Source of the DNA: Engraulis encrasicolus
Lineage: Eukaryota; Chordata; Actinopteri; Clupeiformes; Engraulidae
NCBI RefSeq assembly: GCF_034702125.1
Contig: NC_085866.1
Span: forward strand, 12,505,564-12,569,563
DNA length: 64,000 nucleotides
Direction: 5' to 3'
Position numbers and translations under genes: made by a program. Every line of letters begins with the position of its first letter. Position 1 is the stretch's first letter. This document shows positions 56,897 through 64,000 of the stretch, piece by piece. The notes under the pieces are model-generated. The model made no database searches, had not been told where the DNA came from, and saw only the letters and a program-made list of their open reading frames with translations.

Positions 56897-59800
56897 ATGG
56901 CACATTGTAACCAAGTAGGTTTTTTTTCTTGTCTCTTGTCAGTATTGATATTAAGTATGACCAAAATAATTACAGATGATGGTGGAGTTACTCCAGCCAC
57001 AATCTAATCAGATTGTTTTGTCTCAACATCTCAAATTTGATTCCTCAGCTTTCACCAACATCGCCAAGCGATGTCAACCTTGGGGCTTCAGCCAACCCCC
57101 AGTGAGTATCTTGAGATACCTACCCAGAACCTCAAATCTTTGAATGTTTAAATTGTTGAATAGAATGAGCGGTGTGCTTACAACACAATAATACAGCAAT
57201 GTTGTGTGAGTACCTTATAGGATTTTAATGTTAACTGATGTTTAAAGCCTCTTAACTTCAACTTTTCAGTGCCATGCCTACTGACTTCGATTTCCTCTCT
57301 GTCATTGGAAAGGGAACATTTGGAAAGGTAATCAGGTTGTCAAAGCCTCTCCCATTCAAAGGCTGCACACAGCTTTTCAAGAAATTATTAACCTTCGAAG
57401 GGAAGTCTGTTGAGGTTCCATGAAAAATATCTTAAGTGGGCTGTTAAATTTGTGCTTTAGACATCAGTGCATTAAGATGTTGAACTAATTTCTCCACTAT
57501 CCATTTTAAGGTCCTGCTTGCCAAGCTTAAATCAGATGGGAATTTTTATGCCGTGAAGGTTTTGCAGAAGAATGTTATTCTGAAGAAAAAGGAGGTATGG
57601 ACAATTATTATTTTGCTCATGTGCAATAAATTCACTCTACTATGTGAGGATTACAATGCCACCCGTTTCAGTTGCTGGAGATACAATCTAATCTAATCTC
57701 AACTTGCTCTGTTCTTTGTACCGTGACAGCCTTTTTTCATCTCCGCTCTCATGCTCAACTGTCACTCATGCCCAGGTGTCTGTTACTCTTTTATATGAGT
57801 TTCAACAGAGTGCCAGCATTGTCTTTGATGCCCGTTGATTTGATTCCCTCTCTGATCATGAATGTTGGCACCCAATTTTACAGCCAGAAAAGCATAGGCT
57901 AATCAGATTTCACTGGACTCCTGATTTGATTAGATCTCAAAAAGTCATTATTTGACTGGAGCCAAGATTGTATTATGCTGCCTTGCCACCGTCTTTGTGT
58001 AAATAACCGTGTAGTAGTGGTCAAGGGGACTATGTTGTTTTTCCCCGCGAGTTGACATAAGTGGTCCCTCCGAGACATCTTAGTCAGACATGTTGTCTGT
58101 CTGCTGCCTATCGTATTATTATCCCTCTGGCCTGTAGCCCTGGCACCTAAGGCCAACAGCGTCATTTGTTCAGAGCGGCTCCTTGTCTTGTGCCCGCTGA
58201 CTGGCTGCTCGCTGTACACATTCTGCCTCTTGTTCAACGGCCTCAATGCTGCTTTTGTCCGCCCTCCCTGCAGCAAAAGAATATCATGGCCGAGAGGAAT
58301 GTCCTGCTGAAGAGCCTGAAGCACCCCTTCCTGGTCAACCTGCACTACTCCTTCCAGACCCCAGAGAAGCTCTACTTTGTCCTCGACTATGTCAACGGAG
58401 GAGAGGTAACTGACAGGGCTGTACTGTGACAAGAAAAAAATCAGGTCGGGCATTTTCATCCAAGACCAGGGATGGATAGAGAGACATTGAAGCCTGTGAC
58501 ATTGTTTTAGTCATCTGTTACAAGCTACTTTGACCATAACAGGTAAAATGAATATTTAAATCTGACTCTGGTCAGCTGTAGCGGCATGAGGACTGGTACC
58601 ACTACATTGAGGGGGGAGGGCCAGGCCAAAATCACCAGCAGTCCACCGGGCAAATGCCCTGTAGGCCTTATGGCATATCCAGCTAGGGGTAACTGGCAGG
58701 CCTCGCAGTAAGGGTAATAGTAGAAGTGGCGCTGAAGTGATGTAGGGGGACTGGATCCAACAATTGTTCTGTCTGTCTACCATCAAGATCACAGGGTCTG
58801 ATGTGCCCCTGAGCATGTGAAAAATTGGACCTCCTTTGTGCCTTTGCAGTTTTTAATAAACCTTGGATTCTCAGGCTTTATCCTTTTCCAGCACGCATGT
58901 TGGTATCCATAGTGATGGAAATTCTATGATTTTTTCCCCCAGCTTTTCTACCACCTACAAAGAGAGCGCTGCTTTTCAGAACCACGAGCTCGCTTTTATG
59001 CAGCAGAGTTAGCTAGCGCTATTGGCTACCTGCACTCCCTCAACATTGTATACAGGTTGGTCTTTTTGTGATATCCAGCACAGCAGTATCCTTATCCTAT
59101 ACCAGTATACTTATTTATTGATTATCCAGTGCAGCATGGCATTTTATATTACATTGATAACCATCACTGTGTCTACCTTTCTTTGAAGACTTTTTAAAAA
59201 ATGTACGTTTGGTTCGTGGTTAATCACACTAAAATGAGTGTTCTTGTGTTCTTTTTAAGGGACTTAAAACCAGAGAACATCTTATTGGATGCTCAGGTAA
59301 GGACATTTCAAAGTGTTCCTATAGGTACAGTATTTTGAGAAAATAACACTCGGCAGAAGTTTTTGTGCTTATTGTCTGTGGGTTATGCTTTGACCCAGGG
59401 CCACATAGTTCTCACTGACTTTGGCTTGTGCAAAGAGGGGCTCGAACCAGAGGCCACAACGACCACTTTTTGTGGCACCCCAGAGGTGAGGAATTTGAAT
59501 ATGCTGCAGAGGTAACATTCTTCCACCTTGCCCACTACATTCATGCTATTGACCCAGTCGGCTCCTCTAGCCCGCCCATAAAACTGCATTGTTTTCCCCT
59601 CCGAATGCTCCACCCGTGGTTGTGTGGTGCCAATCATTGCAAGTCATTTGGCAAATTGATTAGCCACTACATACAGTGGGTGGTGGAGCAAACGTGGGGG
59701 TAAACAAGCAATTTCATGGGCGGGCCCAGAGTTGCCGACTGTGCCAATAACTTAGTTGAGGTGCATGCTCTTGACGGTGAACCATGTTAGCCCCTAATCT

Positions 59801-62015
59801 TTCTCAATACCCCCTTAGTTCAGGAGAGTCTGTTTAAAGTTATTACATGGAGTAGGATGGCACATGTTGTTGACGAAAACAATGCTTAGTGGAATGTACA
59901 GTATCACCCTGTATGCATGTGTAGTTAACTTATTTGGGTAAATAATGATGTTGCTCTTCCCCTCAAACAGTACCTAGCACCTGAGATGCTGAGGAAGGAA
60001 CCGTATGACCGCACCATTGACTGGTGGTGCCTGGGAGCTGTACTGTATGAAATGCTCTACAGCTTGGTGAGTAGGCCTACTTACTGCCAGCGCACGGCAG
60101 AAAACCATTACATGCACTTTAGGGGTGTAAATCACATCCTCCATGACAATACGATTCGATATTGATTTCTTAAGGCAATGATTATATTATTTTCGATACT
60201 AAAGAATTCCCCACGGTATGGTATGATATGATTTGATTTCTTTCCATTTACTTTTCCACCTATGTTATGGAGCTAGGGCATTGGGCAGGGGTCAATGATT
60301 CGATTATTTTCGATACTTAAGAATGCCCCACTATACGATACAATTCTATTCGAACATCGGCAGTAGGATCGATGCATGAATACATATCGATTGTTATTTA
60401 CACCCCCTAAGGCCCTTCTATTAGGGATGAAACATTACAGTACGGTACAGTTGCCCACGGTCAGGTATGGTTCATGGCTTTTGGGTCACAGATGTGGTTA
60501 TGGTTCAGGTTCAGTTATTTTGCTCTTGGTATTTGGAAACAAGGTACAATGTTAGATGTAAAAAAAAGAAAGAAAAACCTCTGATTAAATTAGACTGCTT
60601 CAGTGCACTGTTAGGCTTGTGGGGAATTCAGGAAATTATAATAGGTGTGGGCTAAGATAAAGACTGTCCTAAGCAGTGTCAAACATGGTTGAACATGGGT
60701 TGTGGATTGTATCCATATCCATTCGGCACGTGCAGCACAGTTTGTTACACCCAGCATGGTTCAGTTACGGATGAAATTGGATTGGGTTTTACATCCCTAC
60801 TTTCTATGGATTTATCATTCTTCTTTTGGCATTGTCTCCTCTCTCGCCTGACCCAGTATAGAGAAAATGAGCCACAATAGGCCTTCTAGCATCAAGTTTT
60901 CAGATGTTGGCTGTGTGTGTATGGATGCCACAATAATTTGCCTTTTTTCGCAATGACGTCAAATTACGGTTTTGAAGCAAAGTCAGTATAAACATTTACT
61001 GTTTCCAGGCAGAAATCCATAGAAAACAGTGGCATGCATGTTTGTCTATGCCGCCAGATTCAACTTAAAATTTAAACTTCAACTCGAATGCATTGAATTA
61101 AATTTGTCTGACGTCAGGAGAAAAAGGCTCATTAGGCCCTTGGGATCATGTCAGCTCTGACTGACCATACCTGACTTGACCATGTTGTGACTTGTGTGGG
61201 CAGCCGTGGCCTAGTGGTTAGAGAGTTGGTCTTTCAATCTAGGGGTTGCCGGTTTGAATCCCCCTTAACCTCTCCCTACATCTCCATCCATGGCTGAAGT
61301 GCCCTTGAGCAAAGGCACCTAACCCCACATTGCTCCAGGGACTGTAACCAATACCCTGAAAAGTAATAACTGTAAGTCGCTTTGAATAAATGAAAGCAAT
61401 GTAATGTGACTTTGAAATGTCTATGATATGACAGCCGCCGTTCTACAGCCGGGACGTAGCTGAAATGTACGATGGGATTCTGTACAAGCCTCTGCCCCTG
61501 CCTCCCGGGAAGTCCAACGCTGTGTGCCACCTGCTGCAGGGCCTTCTCCAGAAAGACCAGCACAGCCGTATGGGGGCCACTAATGACTTTGTGAGTTTCG
61601 TCTAGTTTGTTTTGCTTATCCCCTTGAGACGCGGCTTTATACATTTGTTGTTACCAGTATGGTAATGACCAAGTCGTGGTGCATTATTAAAGGGCCTGTG
61701 TTTTGTCATAGTATTGTAGTGCTATGGTAGTTGCATTTCAATGACTATTACAGCGTGCCACTGGAGGTACGGTGCGCATTACGGGGCTACTATCGCTATA
61801 TAAATACATTTTGATTGATTTATTGGTGTGTTTTTTTCCTAATATGAGGATGTGATAATGTGTTTCAATGCGATTTTTGTTGTTCTTTTCTTAGGTGGAG
61901 ATTAAAAACCACGTTTTTTTCTCCCCCATTAACTGGGATGACCTTTATAACAAAAGAATCACTCCTCCATACAAGCCTGCTGTGGTAAGTTTGGCATGTA
62001 CTACACCCCCCCCCC

Positions 62016-62050
<35 letters not shown>

Positions 62051-62721
62051 CAGTGTTCTTGAGGAGCACACCCACAACATGCCATTGACCTTACTGTAAG
62101 GTCAATTTCAGTACAATGTCCTACAACTGGACCTTTTGAGTAAAGTGTAACTCTATAACAGCATTTTATTTACAGGATTGAGAGATAATATTGTTTTTTT
62201 TTTAAATCATGTGATCAATGTTTAGTACTCCCTAGTCATCTTACTATCAGTACAAATCCCACTAAAATGGATACAACCAAGCTTAAAGTTGCTGACTTTG
62301 ACAAGTGCATTGCCTGCAAGATATACGCACTAGACTGAGTAGAACCTAAGCGACCTAAGATGATAAGACTGATGGAGTCTTCAGAGAAAACACAGAGATC
62401 ATTACTTATGGTATTGGTGCATACAAGTACTTTAAGATTTTTTACAGGTAGGCCTATAGATGTTTAAATAATCAGAATAGATCAAGATAGCCATCAATTA
62501 AATTAGACATGGAAATGCATGTGAACGCACAGTCTTTCTCTCTGTCCCTGATACCACAGAAAGGTCCAGCGGATATTCAGAACATTGACCAAGAGTTCAC
62601 CAGAGAGCCGGTGCCTGGCTCAGTGGGGCGCACTCCAGACCTCACCTCTAGCTTTGCCACCAGTAGCTCCAATGCTTTCTTTGGCTTCTCCTATGCTGCT
62701 GGCGATGACAGCTTTCTCTGA
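56897..62721 (+). CDS. sgk2: SGK2, serum/glucocorticoid-regulated kinase 2 (12 coding exons, 361 aa)
   Basis: Exons: 56897-56914 (tentative), 57049-57101, 57270-57327, 57511-57594, 58274-58405, 58943-59055, 59260-59296, 59399-59485, 59971-60066, 61435-61590, 61895-61984, 62560-62721 (1086 bases). SGK2 is a cytosolic AGC Ser/Thr kinase activated downstream of PI3K/PDK1 that regulates ion channels and transporters. Visible motifs: glycine loop GKGTFGK (37-43), catalytic Lys59 in FYAVKV, RDLKPEN (153-159), DFG (172-174), activation loop TFCGTPEY with the PDK1-site Thr188, and C-terminal hydrophobic motif FFGFSY with Ser352. The short N-terminus ([20 protein letters not shown]) matches SGK2 rather than SGK1. 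The first coding exon gives only MAHCNQ; it was chosen because it is in phase and has a GTAGGT donor, but another 5' exon is possible. Human SGK2 has 367 aa. Confidence 0.92.
60121..60409. mobile_element. hAT-like MITE, AGGGGTGTAAAT ends
   Basis: AGGGGTGTAAAT and ATTTACACCCCCT are inverted ends. ATGCACTT / AGGCCCTT flanks agree at 6 of 8 if the terminal T/A is counted with the element. The interior has CGATTC / TATCGAT motifs. In sgk2 intron 9. Confidence 0.65.
60422..60799. mobile_element. hAT-like MITE, TAGGGATG ends
   Basis: TAGGGATGAAAC and GTTTTACATCCCTA are inverted ends; CCTTCTAT / CTTTCTAT (7 of 8) flank it. It follows the 60121 element after ~12 bases. The interior repeats GGTTCA / TGGTTC motifs. 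Confidence 0.7.
61194..61404 (+). mobile_element. tRNA-derived SINE of a different family
   Basis: Head GCAGCCGTGGCCTAGTGGTT (A box) and GGTTTGAATCCC (B box). The body has GCACCTAACCCC and the tail GTAAGTCGCTTTGAATAAA, a common fish SINE 3' end. TGTGACTT is duplicated at 61186-61193 and 61405-61412. It ends 30 bases before sgk2 exon 10. Confidence 0.85.
62006..62048. repeat. C-run and (CA)n in sgk2 intron 11
   Basis: About 13 C followed by CA repeats, 22 bases after the exon 11 donor. Confidence 0.95.
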
Positions 62722-63295
62722 CGGCGCTCGGACCGGGCAGTGGAGGCATCATGGAGCTCCAGGACGACAGAGGAGGATGTATATAGGCTACACAGACCCA
62801 TTTCCACTGAGCAACGCAGGAGTGGACCTGGAGAATAGGACGGGGGGATGAATGTAATATTGGTTAATTGGAAGTAGAGTGGGTGTACCACTAAAGGGGA
62901 ATCAAGTTGCCATAGAAACTGCTGGTTCAGCTCATTGTTATTAGTACCACGTGGTGTCAACCTATTGAGTTGACAAATATTCATCTTATGACAGTCCCTT
63001 CATACACTGGCAAACCCAAAACAGCTTTTCCCCCTTTACAGCTTTAGAGTAGCAAAACTCAGGATGTTGTTAACCCTTGTCTGGGCATGTGAATGATTTA
63101 ATATTAGGCTTATGTAACTTGATAAACATTGTTTTAAACACAGGCATAGAGTGTAATATATATGTAAACTGTACTGTTGTCAAAATGCTCCTTGCTATGT
63201 TTGTGCTTTGCAAATAGTGGAAAAATGAAACACACAAAGAAATCATTGTCGAGTTAAATGAAGGATTGTACTTAAAAGTGTATATAAAGCCCATT

Positions 63296-63301
63296 ATTAA
63301 A
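63296..63301 (+). promoter_or_regulatory. sgk2 polyadenylation signal (candidate)
   Basis: ATTAAA lies 575 bases after the sgk2 stop. No AATAAA is seen between the stop and this point. Confidence 0.35.
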
Positions 63302-63863
63302 CTGTCTATTAATGTTTAACAGCTATTGCCATAACACCATGACTGTTGTTTGACAAGTATTTACCTCTTCATTCATTGCATCTATTTTTATGACTATTTA
63401 TCCATGTATTGCCTGGATTAGACAAAGCTCTTACTCCTTATTATGGTTGGTAACAATCCAAACAAAATCACTCCCAGCCCAGGAACATTTAAAAAGCTTT
63501 TAAGGGGACAAAGCATTACCTCCTTCCAGCTAACAAGCTGAGGGTGCTGATACTGACTTTCATGACTGAATGCTTTTCAACCAAACAAAGAAACAAAAAG
63601 CTGCTGACTTTGCCTGTATGGCAAACTGGAAATGCAGGTGTCAGGTTAATATGAACTGTTCAGAACTTCTAATCTTAATGCTCTGTGTTTCCTGAAGAAC
63701 ATTTGTTAACAGTGGGGGCTTACTGTAGCTGGTATAAGAGGCAAGATTAAATAGCTAATACATGTGAACAATGTTTGTAAAGGTACTCTATAGATTACAT
63801 TAACATACAAAATCTTAATCTTTTCAGGGGGCATAGTCAAGTGTGAGATGTTTAGTTGTTTAT

Positions 63864-64000
63864 TTCCAGAATTCATGCTGCCCATTCAGTAATCTTACCT
63901 TTTTCATGAACACTTACCACCACCATCAAATTCTAAGTATTCATTATGACTGCAAAAATTGCACTTTTGACACATGAAAAGGGGGATCTTCTCCATGGTC
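63864..64000. mobile_element. Partial piggyBac-like MITE, second copy, cut by window end
   Basis: This is the reverse complement of about 18250-18410: GAATTC near the start, then CATGAACACTTACCACC, CATTATGACT and GATCTTCTCCATGGTC at the last base. The element continues beyond the window. Confidence 0.75.

Noticed and set aside
61200..61265. Possible tRNA gene before sgk2 exon 10
   Set aside because: It has A and B boxes but continues into a SINE body and tail with an 8 base flanking duplication.

Overview
The window is vertebrate nuclear DNA, almost certainly from a bony fish. Its genes have many small exons with GT-AG introns, their products match vertebrate families along their length, and the introns and gaps are full of (CA)n/(TG)n tracts, tRNA-derived SINEs and short inverted-repeat DNA transposons of fish type. 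The species cannot be named from the sequence alone.

Layout. 1-6.6 kb: repeats (a microsatellite, three hAT-like elements, one SINE, a foldback) and one unidentified candidate first exon on the minus strand. 6.66-20.57 kb, plus strand: pigt, 12 coding exons, a GPI transamidase subunit. 23.04-24.20 kb, minus strand: a secreted protein with three WAP domains, wfdc2-like. 24.2-29.1 kb: no gene recognised; it is dominated by a 2.7 kb foldback transposon with a second transposon nested in one arm. 29.11-31.68 kb, minus strand: snx21, an endosomal PX protein. 33.10-37.71 kb, plus strand: srsf6, an SR splicing factor, divergent from snx21 across a short shared upstream region. 39.36-55.01 kb, plus strand: l3mbtl1, 21 coding exons, with three MBT repeats, a zinc finger and a SAM domain. 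56.90-62.72 kb, plus strand: sgk2, an AGC kinase. The last ~140 bp is the start of another transposon copy.

All six gene models were built by joining exons by eye at GT/AG sites while keeping the reading frame. Each closes to a whole number of codons: pigt 650 aa, wfdc2-like 169, snx21 424, srsf6 389, l3mbtl1 834, sgk2 361. The genes do not form one pathway. They are a conserved syntenic set: from memory, their human counterparts all lie on chromosome 20q13, with PIGT beside WFDC2 and SRSF6-L3MBTL1-SGK2 consecutive.

The most unusual material is in the repeats and in how they touch the genes. It includes the nested foldback, a family of elements sharing one 10 bp tip but different interiors, UG-repeat splice acceptors in l3mbtl1, a duplicated exon-intron junction in l3mbtl1, a candidate poison exon in srsf6, an acidic insert in PIGT and glutamine tracts in SNX21. 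I found no convincing wholly new coding system.
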